The notes beneath the pieces are model-generated. The model saw only the letters and a list, made by a program, of their open reading frames with translations, was not told the origin of the DNA and did not search any database. A program made the translations under genes and the position numbers. Of a DNA stretch of 64,000 nucleotides, positions 1-10,457 are shown piece by piece. The DNA comes from an uncultured Alphaproteobacteria bacterium. Its GTDB lineage: Bacteria > Pseudomonadota > Alphaproteobacteria > HIMB59 > GCA-002718135. Numbering within the stretch: position 1 is the first letter of the stretch; each line of letters starts with the position of its first letter. The stretch is taken from NCBI GenBank assembly GCA_902628835.1, contig CACOPD010000002.1, positions 204,218 to 268,217 of the forward strand, given 5' to 3'.

Positions 1-2
1 GC

Positions 3-893
3 GAAGAGAAGGCAAATGAAGTATTACAATCATCATTTGAAAATGGAGTAAATTTTTTTGATACAGCTGATGTTTATGGCGATGGAAGAAGTGAAAAATT
101 TGTTGGAAATTTTATAAATTCTATTTCTGAGAGAATTTATGTAGCAACTAAAGCTGGTAGACGTATTAATCCACACGTTGCAAATGGTTATTATGATAGA
201 GATTTAATGGAGTCTTTTGTAGACCGATCATTATCAAATCTAAATATTGAAACTATCGATCTTTTACAAATGCATTGTCCGCCAACAGAGGTTTATTCAT
301 CTGATCAGACATTCGAAATGTTAAATTATTTAGTAAGTAAAGGCAAAATACAAAATTATGGTTTTAGCGTTGAAACAGTTGATCAAGCTTTAGAATGCAT
401 TAAAAACCCTAATACAAAATCAATTCAAGTTATCTTTAATATTTTTAGACAAAAACCTGCAGAAGAATTATTTAAAATAGCAAATGAAAAAAAAGTAGCA
501 ATCATAGTTAGAGTCCCTCTTGCTAGCGGTTTGTTATCTGGAAAATTTGATAAAAATTCTTCCTTTGCCTCTGATGATCATCGAAATTATAATATTAACG
601 GTGATGCATTTGATGTTGGTGAAACATTCTCCGGGGTCAATTATTCAAAAGCTCTGGAAGCAGTCGAAGAACTTAAAAATCTTATTCCAGATGAAGTAAC
701 TCTTTCTCAATTATCTCTTAAATGGATTTTAATGCATGAAGCTGTAAGTGTTATAATTCCAGGTGCAAAAAATAAAGACCAGGTAAATCTAAATGTTGCT
801 TCTAGTGAAGTTAATGAGATCTCCTCTTTAATGAATGAGATAAATCATATCTATACAAAATATTTCTATGATGATGTACATCATCGTTGGTAG
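3..893 (+). CDS. Aldo/keto reductase, 5'-truncated by window edge
   Basis: Frame stays open upstream of the listed ORF to position 3 (EEKANEVLQSSFENGVNFFDTADVYGDGRSEKFVG...), with the AKR motif FDTADVYGDGRSE; C-terminal part matches ORF 207..893. Confidence 0.9.
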   Translation, partial: EEKANEVLQSSFENGVNFFDTADVYGDGRSEKFVGNFINSISERIYVATKAGRRINPHVANGYYDRDLMESFVDRSLSNLNIETIDLLQMHCPPTEVYSSDQTFEMLNYLVSKGKIQNYGFSVETVDQALECIKNPNTKSIQVIFNIFRQKPAEELFKIANEKKVAIIVRVPLASGLLSGKFDKNSSFASDDHRNYNINGDAFDVGETFSGVNYSKALEAVEELKNLIPDEVTLSQLSLKWILMHEAVSVIIPGAKNKDQVNLNVASSEVNEISSLMNEINHIYTKYFYDDVHHRW

Positions 894-2047
894 TAAATTT
901 TGTGTTAGAAGAAACTAAGATATTTAGAAGAGCAACTCTTGCATCAATAATAACATCAACTTATCCTATGATTGTTGTTGGATGTTACTTTGGCATTACA
1001 CCATGGAATATGAAGAGGTTAACAATTGATGAAACTGATTTAAGTTTTTCAATATTAATTTTTGGAATTTTTTTTGTATTATCAAATCAAATAGCTGGAA
1101 GAATATTAGTCCCAAAATATGGAACAAGACTAGTAATGTCTTTGGCTTTTCCACTAATTACCTTTTCTTCATTGTTATCGATAATATCTTCATCATATTT
1201 ATATTTTTTATTAACTTTCATTCCAGCTGGGATCGGATGGGGCGCTTCTGGACCAATTGGAGGAATACATTCTCAACTAATTGAAAAACATTTTAAGAAA
1301 ATTATTACTCCTTACTACGCTATGGGTTTCAATATTGGCATTCTTGCTGGTGGAAGTTTAGCTGGTATAATTATGCGGTATAACTTTGAGCCTTATATTT
1401 TCTTTGTTGTTTTGTCTTTTTCTTCAATTTTAGTTGCATTATTAGTTCTTCATCTAGGATTACCTAGTAATTTAGATTTTAAAGGCAAAGGTGAAAAATT
1501 TAAAATTCCCGAGTCAAATGTTCTTGTATTTGGTTTTTTATTATTTTTTGTTTTTGGTTCTGGTGGTATAGTTATGGATTGGTCGACATTATGGCTATCA
1601 AAAGATTTAAACACCCCTCTTTATCTCGCAAGTATGGGATTAATATTTTTTAGTATTGGAGCTATTTTAGCTAATTTATTCTCTAACACTTTAATTAACT
1701 TATTTACTGAAAAAGTTGTAGGATGTCATTTTGTGATGATTGGAGCGTCAATAATGTTTTTGTCTTTATTAACAAACAATTTCTATATTATACTAGTAGT
1801 TTTATCTATTTATGGATTTGCTATAGCAAACTTAGTTCCCATAGTTATTCGACAAGCTGTTAAGCAATCCAACGAGAGTATTCCTATGACTGTAACAAAT
1901 CTTATAACTATTGGATTATCTTCTACAATGATTATGCCAGCAGCAGTTGGTTTTCTTGCGGAAACATTTTCACTTACTTTAAATATGTATTTACTATGTA
2001 TTATAGTATTTACTTCTGGGTTTGTTTTTTTACTTAAGTTTAAATAA
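887..2047 (+). CDS. MFS transporter
   Basis: 386 aa, about 12 hydrophobic segments, MFS-like; overlaps upstream stop. Confidence 0.75.
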   Translation: MVVNFVLEETKIFRRATLASIITSTYPMIVVGCYFGITPWNMKRLTIDETDLSFSILIFGIFFVLSNQIAGRILVPKYGTRLVMSLAFPLITFSSLLSIISSSYLYFLLTFIPAGIGWGASGPIGGIHSQLIEKHFKKIITPYYAMGFNIGILAGGSLAGIIMRYNFEPYIFFVVLSFSSILVALLVLHLGLPSNLDFKGKGEKFKIPESNVLVFGFLLFFVFGSGGIVMDWSTLWLSKDLNTPLYLASMGLIFFSIGAILANLFSNTLINLFTEKVVGCHFVMIGASIMFLSLLTNNFYIILVVLSIYGFAIANLVPIVIRQAVKQSNESIPMTVTNLITIGLSSTMIMPAAVGFLAETFSLTLNMYLLCIIVFTSGFVFLLKFK

Positions 2048-2051
2048 AATT

Positions 2052-2858
2052 ATGAATAAATTAAAAATATCGCAAGTTCAATTTACTGCCAGTCATTTAC
2101 CTAATGTAAACGCACACATTCTTGAGAGGTTATTTAAAAAAACATCAATATTTAACCCTCATCTTATTTGTACACCAGAATGTTCAAATATAATTACTAA
2201 AGACAAAAAATATTTACAATTACATGCACCATTTCAAAACCAATGTCCTGTTCTAAAAATGGCAAAAATTTTTGCAAAAAAAAATAAAGTGAATATAAAT
2301 TTAGGTTCCTTACTTTTAAAAATCAAAAATAAAAGAAAACTTGTTAATAGATCTTTCTTAATTGGCGATAATGGAGTTATTATAAAAACGTATGATAAGA
2401 TCCATATGTTTGATGTAAAAATTAATAATAGTGAAGTACATAAAGAATCTGCATCATTTACAGCTGGAAATAAAATAGTTTATGCAAAAATTAACAAAAT
2501 CAAAATAGGAATGACTATTTGTTATGATTTAAGGTTTCCTTATTTATATAGAAAGCTTGCTAAAACAGGATCCGATATAATTTTAGTGCCTGCAGCTTTT
2601 ACAAGACCTACAGGAAAGGATCATTGGCATGTTCTTAATAGATCAAGAGCAATAGAAAATAATGTTTTTATTATTGCAACAGGAATGTGTGGAGTTCATC
2701 ATTTAAATAGAAAAACATATGGACATTCTCTCTTAGTTAATCCCTGGGGTCAAATAATAAATTCTGCTAAAAAAGATCCAAAAGTTTTGAATACAATAAT
2801 TGATATTAAAGAAGTAAAAAATACTAGAAAAAAAATACCTTCATTAAGTTATGACTAA
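2052..2858 (+). CDS. Carbon-nitrogen hydrolase (nitrilase superfamily, Nit-like)
   Basis: Motifs TPECSN (Glu), KTYDKIHMFD (Lys), MTICYDLRFPYLYR (Cys); start moved to internal Met of ORF 2022..2858 (MNKLKISQVQF). Confidence 0.85.
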   Translation: MNKLKISQVQFTASHLPNVNAHILERLFKKTSIFNPHLICTPECSNIITKDKKYLQLHAPFQNQCPVLKMAKIFAKKNKVNINLGSLLLKIKNKRKLVNRSFLIGDNGVIIKTYDKIHMFDVKINNSEVHKESASFTAGNKIVYAKINKIKIGMTICYDLRFPYLYRKLAKTGSDIILVPAAFTRPTGKDHWHVLNRSRAIENNVFIIATGMCGVHHLNRKTYGHSLLVNPWGQIINSAKKDPKVLNTIIDIKEVKNTRKKIPSLSYD

Positions 2859-3474
2859 TTTTAAATCTTTAGTATCTGGTGTTGGCAGTCTAAATAAAAC
2901 TAAAAAGTATTATAACGATTGGTCGAAAAATTATGATAAGACTCTAAAAATATGGAATTACCAGGCTCCAAAAAAAAGTAGCCAATTTTTAAAAAAATTA
3001 AATAAAGTAAGGGCAAATAATATTTTAGATCTTGCATGTGGTACTGGTTTGTTTGGTCTGGAATTAAAAAAACTATATCCAAAAAGTATAATTTATGGGT
3101 CTGATATTTCAAAAGAAAGCTTGAAAATTGCACATACCAAAAATATTTATTATGATCTTAAAGTAAATAATTTTGAACAATTTAATTATCAAAAAATTAA
3201 ATTTGATCTTATTTCTCTTATAGGTTCTATGACTTACTGTAAGAATGTTGATAAACTCTTCATAAATATTAATAAAAATATTAAAGAAAAAGGTTTTTTT
3301 ATTTTTACACATAGAGTGGATTTATGGGAAAAACAGGACTTTAGTAATATTTTAAAAAAATTTAATAATTCTTTAAAAATAATTAAAATTTCTAGACCTA
3401 TAAACTATTTACCTTTGAATAAAGATTTTAATAATAAGATAAAAATTAGAATGGTCTTGTTACAAAAATATTAA
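2851..3474 (+). CDS. SAM-dependent class I methyltransferase
   Basis: ILDLACGTGLFGLELKK motif I; overlaps upstream gene. Confidence 0.85.
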   Translation: MTNFKSLVSGVGSLNKTKKYYNDWSKNYDKTLKIWNYQAPKKSSQFLKKLNKVRANNILDLACGTGLFGLELKKLYPKSIIYGSDISKESLKIAHTKNIYYDLKVNNFEQFNYQKIKFDLISLIGSMTYCKNVDKLFININKNIKEKGFFIFTHRVDLWEKQDFSNILKKFNNSLKIIKISRPINYLPLNKDFNNKIKIRMVLLQKY

Positions 3475-3562
3475 AAATAATAAATTTTTAATAAAAAATT
3501 GAGACAAAACTGAGAATCGGGTATTTATATATTAGGTTTATTTTCTATCCATAAACCAGAGA

Positions 3563-3599
3563 AAAAAAGAAGGGATCCTCGCCGTTTCCCTTCTTTTTT
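3563..3599. terminator. Bidirectional rho-independent terminator between convergent genes
   Basis: AAAAAGAAGGGA-loop-TTCCCTTCTTTTT stem with A-tract/T-tract on both sides. Confidence 0.75.
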
Positions 3600-3635
3600 A
3601 TTTTATACACTAATTAATTTTGATTTGACAACAGC

Positions 3636-4031
3636 TTAAATTTTATTTTTTGAATTAAAATAATCCATTTTTTTAAGGGTTTTATTACTTACATGATGTT
3701 CAATACCTTCAGCATCTTCAGCAGCTGTTTTCTTGTCTAGCCCGATACTTAGTAAAAAACTATAAACCGTATTGTGTCTCTTTTTAGAATAACTGGCTAT
3801 TTTTTGACCTTTGAATGTTAAAAAAATGGATCGATATGGCTCTCTCTTAATATACCCTTGGGATTGTAGTCTTTGAATAGTTTTGTTAGCTGTTGCTTGA
3901 GCAATTCCTAAATTCTCAGCAATGTCGACTATACGTGCTTCTCCTTTAGTATTTAATAATTCCGCAATGAGCTCTAAATAATCCTCGGTATTTTCAGTTT
4001 TATGAGCATTTCTAACTTTGCTAAAAGACAT
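3636..4031 (-). CDS. mntR: DtxR/MntR-family manganese-responsive regulator
   Basis: 131 aa; TEDYLELIAELLNTKGEARIVDIAENLGIAQATANKTIQRLQSQGYI HTH, then AEGIEHHVS metal-site region. Confidence 0.8.
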   Translation of the reverse strand: MSFSKVRNAHKTENTEDYLELIAELLNTKGEARIVDIAENLGIAQATANKTIQRLQSQGYIKREPYRSIFLTFKGQKIASYSKKRHNTVYSFLLSIGLDKKTAAEDAEGIEHHVSNKTLKKMDYFNSKNKI

Positions 4032-4071
4032 CGATATTGTTTAACATAAATAAATAAAAAATAATATAAAA

Positions 4072-4102
4072 ATATAGCCATAGCTATATTTATTAGCTAT
4101 AT
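4072..4102. promoter_or_regulatory. Candidate MntR operator
   Basis: Near-perfect 18-bp palindrome ATATAGCCATAGCTATAT (4072-4089) plus repeated half-site TAGCTATAT (4094-4102) between divergent mntR and transporter. Confidence 0.5.
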
Positions 4103-4110
4103 ATACATCT

Positions 4111-5262
4111 ATGAATGCATTAATTAATGCCTTAAATGAAAAAACTAAAATAATTCTTCAAAATGATGGAAGATTATTAAAAAAATCTTTTTTTGGTCTT
4201 TTGCTTTTAACACTTGTTTTTCAAGGTGGTGAATTCGGAGAAGTAATTAGAACATCAATGGTAGATGCATACATTCAAGTATCAGTTTTCGTTGGATTTA
4301 CATTATTTGTATTTATTGGCTTGGATAGTTTAACAAAATTTGATGTTAAACATTTTTTATCAAAGACTCAGAAATTTCATGTTGGTATATCTGCTTTTTT
4401 AGGAGCTATTCCTGGATGTGGAGGAGCAATCATTGTGGTAACTCAATACATACAAGGGAGAATTTCATTTGGTTCTTTAGTTGCTGTCCTAACAGCCACT
4501 ATGGGTGATGCAGCATTCTTAATTCTTGCTGTCGAACCATCAACTGGTTTATTAATTTTTGTTCTAGGAATAATTGTGGGTTCAATATCTGGTTATATTA
4601 TAGATTTTATCCATGGCATTAATTTTATGCAGAGTGAAACAAACTTAAAAGTTGAGTTTGAAAAAGTTAGTAAAACTTTTGTATCTAATTTTAATTATTT
4701 CTGGCTTTTCTTATTTATACCAGGTTTTGTAATGGGTATTTTAGTAGCTTTTCAAATTGAATTTAATTCTTCGGTTTATAATTCATTTTTACTTTTAATT
4801 GCATCAGCAGGCGCAATACTTTCAATCTTTATGTGGTCTTTAAACCCACTGAGTGATTTTCAATGTTCAACTGATAAGACTAGAGGATTTTTATCAAGAG
4901 TTGTAGATACAACAAATTTTGTAACTACTTGGGTAATTAGTGGGTTTTTAGTATTTGAAATTTTTATGTACTTTACAAGTTTAGATTTAAAGATTTTCTT
5001 TGATCTGTGGCTTCCATTTGTACCATTGGTTGCTATTTTATTTGGTTTCTTACCTGGATGCGGTCCACAAGTTGTTGTAGCTACGTTTTATCTAAATGGA
5101 TATATTCCTCTTTCAGCTGAACTAGGAAATGCAATTTCAAATGATGGAGATGCGTTATTCCCAGCTATAGCTCTTGCTCCAAAAGCTGCAATTTTAGCAA
5201 CACTTTATAGTGCTATACCCGCCTTGGTAGTTGCATACGGATATTTTTATCTATTTGAGTAA
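4111..5262 (+). CDS. Putative manganese/heavy-metal transporter (ArsP_2-like, ~10-11 TM)
   Basis: 383 aa polytopic protein with internally repeated GAIPGCGGA / GFLPGCGPQ motifs, divergent from an MntR-like gene. Confidence 0.65.
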   Translation: MNALINALNEKTKIILQNDGRLLKKSFFGLLLLTLVFQGGEFGEVIRTSMVDAYIQVSVFVGFTLFVFIGLDSLTKFDVKHFLSKTQKFHVGISAFLGAIPGCGGAIIVVTQYIQGRISFGSLVAVLTATMGDAAFLILAVEPSTGLLIFVLGIIVGSISGYIIDFIHGINFMQSETNLKVEFEKVSKTFVSNFNYFWLFLFIPGFVMGILVAFQIEFNSSVYNSFLLLIASAGAILSIFMWSLNPLSDFQCSTDKTRGFLSRVVDTTNFVTTWVISGFLVFEIFMYFTSLDLKIFFDLWLPFVPLVAILFGFLPGCGPQVVVATFYLNGYIPLSAELGNAISNDGDALFPAIALAPKAAILATLYSAIPALVVAYGYFYLFE

Positions 5263-5266
5263 AATC

Positions 5267-5410
5267 TTGAAGAAAAATTTACCTTCTAAAATTTGCATTG
5301 TTTGCAATAAACCATTCAGTTGGAGAAAAAAATGGGAAAGAGATTGGAAAAATGTTTTATATTGTTCTAAGAAATGCTCTAAAAATGCATCAAAAAAAAA
5401 TAATAGCTAA
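5267..5410 (+). CDS. DUF2256-family small zinc-ribbon-like protein
   Basis: Own translation from TTG 5267: (M)[46 protein letters not shown]; below ORF-track length cutoff. Confidence 0.75.
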   Translation: MKKNLPSKICIVCNKPFSWRKKWERDWKNVLYCSKKCSKNASKKNNS

Positions 5411-5419
5411 ATCTTATTT

Positions 5420-5569
5420 GTGACAGATAAAATAAATAAAAAAAGAAATAATAATAATTCAAAAGATGATTCAAAAAAAAATATACGTTTAACAAGATTA
5501 AAAAGGTTAGAAAAAAAACTTAAATCAAATATTTTGAAAAGAAAAAAAGCTATAAATAAAAATGGATAA
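5420..5569 (+). CDS. Small basic hypothetical protein overlapping murA start
   Basis: GTG-start 49-aa ORF (MTDKINKKRNNNNSKDDSKKNIRLTRLKRLEKKLKSNILKRKKAINKNG*) overlapping murA by 8 bp. Confidence 0.35.
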   Translation: MTDKINKKRNNNNSKDDSKKNIRLTRLKRLEKKLKSNILKRKKAINKNG

Positions 5570-6818
5570 ATTAATAATAAAAGGTGGTTATCAAATTTCT
5601 GGTTCAGTTAACGTTCATGGCTCAAAAAATGCTGCATTACCTATAATCGTATCTTCACTTTTATCAGATAAATCTCTAAAACTTTTGAATGTACCCAACG
5701 TTGTAGATGTGTCAAATTTAATTACGTTACTTAAAAACTATGGTGTTAAAATTCTACGTAATAAAAATACAGTTAATATTAATCCAAAAAAAATTAAAAA
5801 TTTGTCAGCTGATTATGATGTTGTAAGAAAAATGAGAGCTTCTATCTTAATTTTAGGACCTTTGCTTTCTCGATTTGGTGAAGCTAAAATATCCTTACCT
5901 GGAGGATGTGCAATAGGGACCAGACCAATAGATATACATCTAAAAGGATTATCAAAACTGGGGGCTAATTTTGAAATTCAAAATGGTTTTGTTGTTGGTA
6001 ATGTCAAATCACGATTAATAGGTAACAAAATTAATTTACCTTTTCCAAGTGTAGGTGCAACTGAAAATATTCTTATGGCTTCTGTATTGGCAAAAGGTGA
6101 AACTAAGATTTCAAATGCAGCAAGAGAACCAGAAATAGAAGATTTATCAAAATGTCTTATCAAAATGGGAGCAAAAATCGAAGGGCATGGATCTAAAAAT
6201 ATTTATATACAAGGTGTCACTAATTTAAAAAAAACTCAGCATAGAATTATTTCTGATAGAATTGTAGCAGGAACGTATATAATTGCTGCATTGATACTAA
6301 ATTCAAACTTAGAAATAAAAAACTTTAATACTGAATATTTAAAATCTTTAATAAATGTTTTAAAAAAAATGGGTGCAAATTTGAAAATAAATAATAATTC
6401 GATTAGAGTTTTAAAGGGTCCAAAACTTAAATCCACTAATATATCTACCAGTCCATACCCTGGTTTCCCAACTGATTTACAGGCTCAATTAATGTCGCTA
6501 ATGTGCATTTCAAATGGAAAATCTAAAATTAAAGAAACAATTTTTGAAAATAGATTTATGCATGTGCCTGAATTGAATCGATTAGGTGCACATATTACAG
6601 TAGAAAAAGATACTGCAACCATTCTAGGTAATCAAATATTTAAGGGAGCGCAGGTGATGGCTAGTGATTTACGAGCTAGTATTAGCTTAGTACTAGCAGC
6701 TATGAATGCAAATGGTCAAACTACATTAAATCGTGTTTATCATCTTGATAGAGGATACGAAAATATAGAAAAAACATTAGGTAGCTTAGGTGTAAAGATA
6801 AAAAGAGAGAAAAATTAA
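5562..6818 (+). CDS. murA: UDP-N-acetylglucosamine 1-carboxyvinyltransferase
   Basis: 418 aa; GSKNAALPI, LPGGCAIGTRPIDIHLKGL, YPGFPTDLQAQ, DLRASISLVLAAM motifs. Confidence 0.97.
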   Translation: MDKLIIKGGYQISGSVNVHGSKNAALPIIVSSLLSDKSLKLLNVPNVVDVSNLITLLKNYGVKILRNKNTVNINPKKIKNLSADYDVVRKMRASILILGPLLSRFGEAKISLPGGCAIGTRPIDIHLKGLSKLGANFEIQNGFVVGNVKSRLIGNKINLPFPSVGATENILMASVLAKGETKISNAAREPEIEDLSKCLIKMGAKIEGHGSKNIYIQGVTNLKKTQHRIISDRIVAGTYIIAALILNSNLEIKNFNTEYLKSLINVLKKMGANLKINNNSIRVLKGPKLKSTNISTSPYPGFPTDLQAQLMSLMCISNGKSKIKETIFENRFMHVPELNRLGAHITVEKDTATILGNQIFKGAQVMASDLRASISLVLAAMNANGQTTLNRVYHLDRGYENIEKTLGSLGVKIKREKN

Positions 6819-6864
6819 CTTTTTCTAGTTTTTTCTTTGATCACAATATAAAAGCCTGCAATTT

Positions 6865-7512
6865 ATGAGCAAAATAGTTATTGCAGTACCTAGAGGTAGA
6901 ATTACTAAAGAATGTAAAAACTTGTTACTAAAAACAAGTTTTGCTCCTGATCCTTTATTATTCGATAAAGATACAAGAAAATTAACTTTTAAATCAATAA
7001 AAAGAAATATTGAGTACATCAAAGTTAGAGCTTTTGATGCTTGTACGTTTGTTGCATTCGGAGCTGCACAAATAGGTATAGCTGGTGAGGATGTAATTAA
7101 CGAATTTGATTATTCTGAAATATATGCTCCACTTGATTTAAATATTGGTCATTGCCGTATTTCTGTAGCTGCACTCAAATCTTTATTAAAAAAAGAAGAT
7201 CCAGAAACATGGAGTAATATAAGAATTGCTACGAAATACCCAAATATTACTAAAAAATTTTTTTATAATAAGGGGATACAAGTTGAAATAATAAAATTAA
7301 GTGGCTCAATGGAATTAGCACCTTCTCTAAATATGTGCAGGAGAATTGTAGATTTAGTTTCTACTGGCAAAACATTAAAAGAAAATGGTTTAACAGAAAT
7401 TGAAGAAATTATGAAAATTCAATCCAAATTAATTGTTAATAGATCTGCTTATAAGACAAATATGAATGAGGTTTCAAAAATTATTTCTGAAATAGGTACA
7501 TTCGTAAAATGA
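6865..7512 (+). CDS. hisG: ATP phosphoribosyltransferase, short form
   Basis: 215 aa; IAVPRGRI, GIAGEDVI, ATKYPNITKKFF, LSGSMELAPSL, IVDLVSTGKTL. Confidence 0.95.
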   Translation: MSKIVIAVPRGRITKECKNLLLKTSFAPDPLLFDKDTRKLTFKSIKRNIEYIKVRAFDACTFVAFGAAQIGIAGEDVINEFDYSEIYAPLDLNIGHCRISVAALKSLLKKEDPETWSNIRIATKYPNITKKFFYNKGIQVEIIKLSGSMELAPSLNMCRRIVDLVSTGKTLKENGLTEIEEIMKIQSKLIVNRSAYKTNMNEVSKIISEIGTFVK

Positions 7513-8789
7513 AAATAATAAAATTTAATAAAAATTTTTATAATCAACTTCAAATTAAGATAGAAAAAAGAAATTCATTTTCTAGGAAATCAATACAAGA
7601 AAATGTTAAAAAAATTATTAATGATGTAAAAAAAAATGGTGATAAAACACTAATTAAGTATGCAGCTAAATTTGATAAAGTTAAAATTAATAAAAAAGAT
7701 CTTACTTTAGATTTATCTAAAATAAAAACCCAATCAAAAATTGAACCACAAATTTTTAATAGTTTTAAAAAAGCAATAAAAAATATTTCATCTTTTCATA
7801 AAAAACAATTACCTAAAAATATTATCTACAAAAATAATGGCACATTATTAAGATCTGTGTGGAAACCTATTGATTCTGTTGGCTTATATGTTCCTGGAGG
7901 AAAGGCTTTTTATCCCTCTTCATTAATTATGAATGCAGTCCCAGCAATTATAGCTGGAGTAAAAAGAATTGTATGTGTAACACCTCCAACTAAATCAATT
8001 AATCCATATTTTATAAAATTAGTTAAGGAGTTAGGCATTAAGGAAACATATTTTGTAGGTGGGGCTCAAGCAATTAGTGCACTAACATATGGTACTGAAA
8101 CTATTAAACCAGTAAATAAAATATTTGGTCCTGGCAATGCTTATGTAGCAGAAGCAAAACAACAATTATATGGAAAAGTAGGGATAGATTTACTTGCAGG
8201 ACCATCAGAAATAATTGTTGTTGCAAACAATAATAATAATCCAAATTGGGTTGCATCTGATTTAATTGCTCAAGCAGAACATGATGAAAATGCACAGTCA
8301 ATTTTAATTACTGATAATAAAAACTTTGCTTCAAAAGTTATAAATTCAATTACAAATATTAAAAAAGATCTTCCAAAAAAGAAAATAATTGAGAAAAGTT
8401 TAAATAATAATGGTGTAATTGTTTTGGTTGACAATATAGTACATGCTGCAGAAATAATTAACTTTATTGCACCAGAACATTTACACTTACATATATCTAA
8501 TTATAAAAAATTATTATCAAAGATAAATAATGCAGGCGGTATTTTTTTAGGCGAGTATTCAGTCGAGGCTTTTGGTGATTATATTGTAGGAACTAATCAT
8601 GTATTGCCTACATCAGGAGCGGCTAAGTTTTCATCAGGATTGGGTGTTTTAGATTTTATGAAAAGAAACTCCGTTGTTGAGATGAATCAAAAATCTTTTA
8701 ATACTCTTTCAGAGGATACTCAAAAAATGTCTGGACTAGAAGGACTAGATGGTCACAAATTGTCAGTTAAAATTAGACAAAAGAAATAA
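7509..8789 (+). CDS. hisD: Histidinol dehydrogenase
   Basis: 426 aa; [75 protein letters not shown]. Confidence 0.97.
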   Translation: MKIIKFNKNFYNQLQIKIEKRNSFSRKSIQENVKKIINDVKKNGDKTLIKYAAKFDKVKINKKDLTLDLSKIKTQSKIEPQIFNSFKKAIKNISSFHKKQLPKNIIYKNNGTLLRSVWKPIDSVGLYVPGGKAFYPSSLIMNAVPAIIAGVKRIVCVTPPTKSINPYFIKLVKELGIKETYFVGGAQAISALTYGTETIKPVNKIFGPGNAYVAEAKQQLYGKVGIDLLAGPSEIIVVANNNNNPNWVASDLIAQAEHDENAQSILITDNKNFASKVINSITNIKKDLPKKKIIEKSLNNNGVIVLVDNIVHAAEIINFIAPEHLHLHISNYKKLLSKINNAGGIFLGEYSVEAFGDYIVGTNHVLPTSGAAKFSSGLGVLDFMKRNSVVEMNQKSFNTLSEDTQKMSGLEGLDGHKLSVKIRQKK

Positions 8790-8812
8790 TTTTTACTATA
8801 AGCGTTAAAAAT

Positions 8813-9031
8813 ATGCCAAAAGAAGGATCGATTGAATTTCAAGGAGTTGTGTTAGAACTTCTCCCAAATGCAATGTTTAAAGTAAAATTAGAAAATGATC
8901 ATGAAATACTTGCTCACTCATCAGGTAAAATGAGAAAAAATAGAATAAGAGTATTAGCTGGCGATAAAGTTACAGTAGAAATGACGCCATATGATTTAAC
9001 TAAAGGCAGAATTACTTTTAGATGGAAGTAA
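8813..9031 (+). CDS. infA: Translation initiation factor IF-1
   Basis: 72 aa; [66 protein letters not shown]. Confidence 0.97.
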   Translation: MPKEGSIEFQGVVLELLPNAMFKVKLENDHEILAHSSGKMRKNRIRVLAGDKVTVEMTPYDLTKGRITFRWK

Positions 9032-9201
9032 AAAAAACAAAAAAAAATAATATCATTTCTTTAAAAAAAAAATCTAAATGCCCAACTTGTAAAAAGATTT
9101 CTAAAGAACCTTTTATACCTTTTTGTTCAAAAAAATGTGCTAATCTTGATTTAATGAAATGGCTCACAGATGAACATGGCTTAGAAATAAAATCTGACTA
9201 A
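9022..9201 (+). CDS. yacG: YacG-like DNA gyrase inhibitor / zinc-binding protein
   Basis: Own translation, 59 aa: [63 protein letters not shown]...[11 protein letters not shown]...W signature; overlaps infA by 10 bp. Confidence 0.85.
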   Translation: MEVKKTKKNNIISLKKKSKCPTCKKISKEPFIPFCSKKCANLDLMKWLTDEHGLEIKSD

Positions 9202-9253
9202 TTATTCTATTTTTAATTGAATTTAATTATAAATACTTTATCTGATGTTTTGT

Positions 9254-9329
9254 GCCCAGGTAGCTCAGTTGGTAGAGCAAGGGACTGAAAATCCCTGTGT
9301 CGGTGGTTCGATTCCGCCCCTGGGCACCA
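9254..9329 (+). tRNA. tRNA-Phe(GAA)
   Basis: 76-nt cloverleaf: GCCCAGG/CCTGGGC acceptor, GAA anticodon loop, GGTTCGATTCC T arm, encoded CCA. Confidence 0.97.
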
Positions 9330-9425
9330 CTCATTTCAATTACTTACTATCAGATACAATTTTAAAAAAATCTTTAAAAATTTTTAAATGGAAGATATAA
9401 ATTTCATATTATTAGATGGGAAATT

Positions 9426-10448
9426 ATGAATTTTATTAAAAAATTATTTCTAGTCTTATCAGTATTATCTTTATTCAGCCTACACTCTTTTTATGCAAAT
9501 GCTTGTTCAGTTAAGATTGGATCATTTGACTGGAACAGTGCAAACATACACTCGGCTATAGCATCATACATATTAGAAAATGGATATGGTTGTGATATTG
9601 AGGTCACCAAAGGTAGAACAAATCCTATCTTGAAAGCATTAATTGATAATGAAATTGATATAATATTTGAGCACTGGACTGATAATAATGTTGCCTTAAT
9701 TGATCCTGAATTATCTTCTGGTAATTTAGTTGATTTAGGCGTTAATACACCAGCTTCTGAACAAGCTTTCTTTATTGATAGGAAAACTTCTGAAACTTAT
9801 GGCATCACAAGAGTTGATGATCTTAAAAAATCTAAAATTTGGGAATTGTTTAAAGACCCTGAAGATTCTTCTAAAGGAAGAATTATCAGCTGCATCTATG
9901 GTTGGACTTGTTACACCATTAACTATGTTAAAATTATGGAGTATGGTCTTGGTGATCTTTACAACATGTATGATCCAGGTACTGCTTCAGGATTAGATAA
10001 AATAATTATAGATGCTTTTGCAAATGGCAAACCCATAATTACATATTATTATACTCCAACAAGCTTAATGGGAAAACCTGAAATTGATTTGGTTCGTTTA
10101 TCTGAACCGTCCTACGATAAAGCATGCTGGGATAGTTTGATGAGTGTTGTAGACAACATAAAGATTTATGGCACTAATGCTTATGAGCCATCTTGTGCAA
10201 ATGAATATAAAGATATGGCTCTGACAAAGTTAGCTACAGGTAATTTTTATAATAGCAATCCTGATATTATATCTTTTGTAAATGCTTATACAATCACAAC
10301 TTCTGTTGTTAACAATCTTTTAGCATATTACGTTGATATTTCGGATGGCAATTTAGAACAAACTGCAAAGTATTATTTAAAAAATTATTCTGAATGGGAA
10401 ACTTGGGTTACAAGCGATATAGTATCTAAAATAAAAAACACTCTGTAA
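9426..10448 (+). CDS. Glycine betaine/choline-type ABC transporter substrate-binding protein (OpuAC/ProX-like)
   Basis: Signal peptide; SVKIGSFDWNSANIHSAIASYILENGYGCDIEVTKGRTNPILKALIDNEIDIIFEHWTDN. Confidence 0.8.
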   Translation: MNFIKKLFLVLSVLSLFSLHSFYANACSVKIGSFDWNSANIHSAIASYILENGYGCDIEVTKGRTNPILKALIDNEIDIIFEHWTDNNVALIDPELSSGNLVDLGVNTPASEQAFFIDRKTSETYGITRVDDLKKSKIWELFKDPEDSSKGRIISCIYGWTCYTINYVKIMEYGLGDLYNMYDPGTASGLDKIIIDAFANGKPIITYYYTPTSLMGKPEIDLVRLSEPSYDKACWDSLMSVVDNIKIYGTNAYEPSCANEYKDMALTKLATGNFYNSNPDIISFVNAYTITTSVVNNLLAYYVDISDGNLEQTAKYYLKNYSEWETWVTSDIVSKIKNTL

Positions 10449-10457
10449 ATATAAAAA

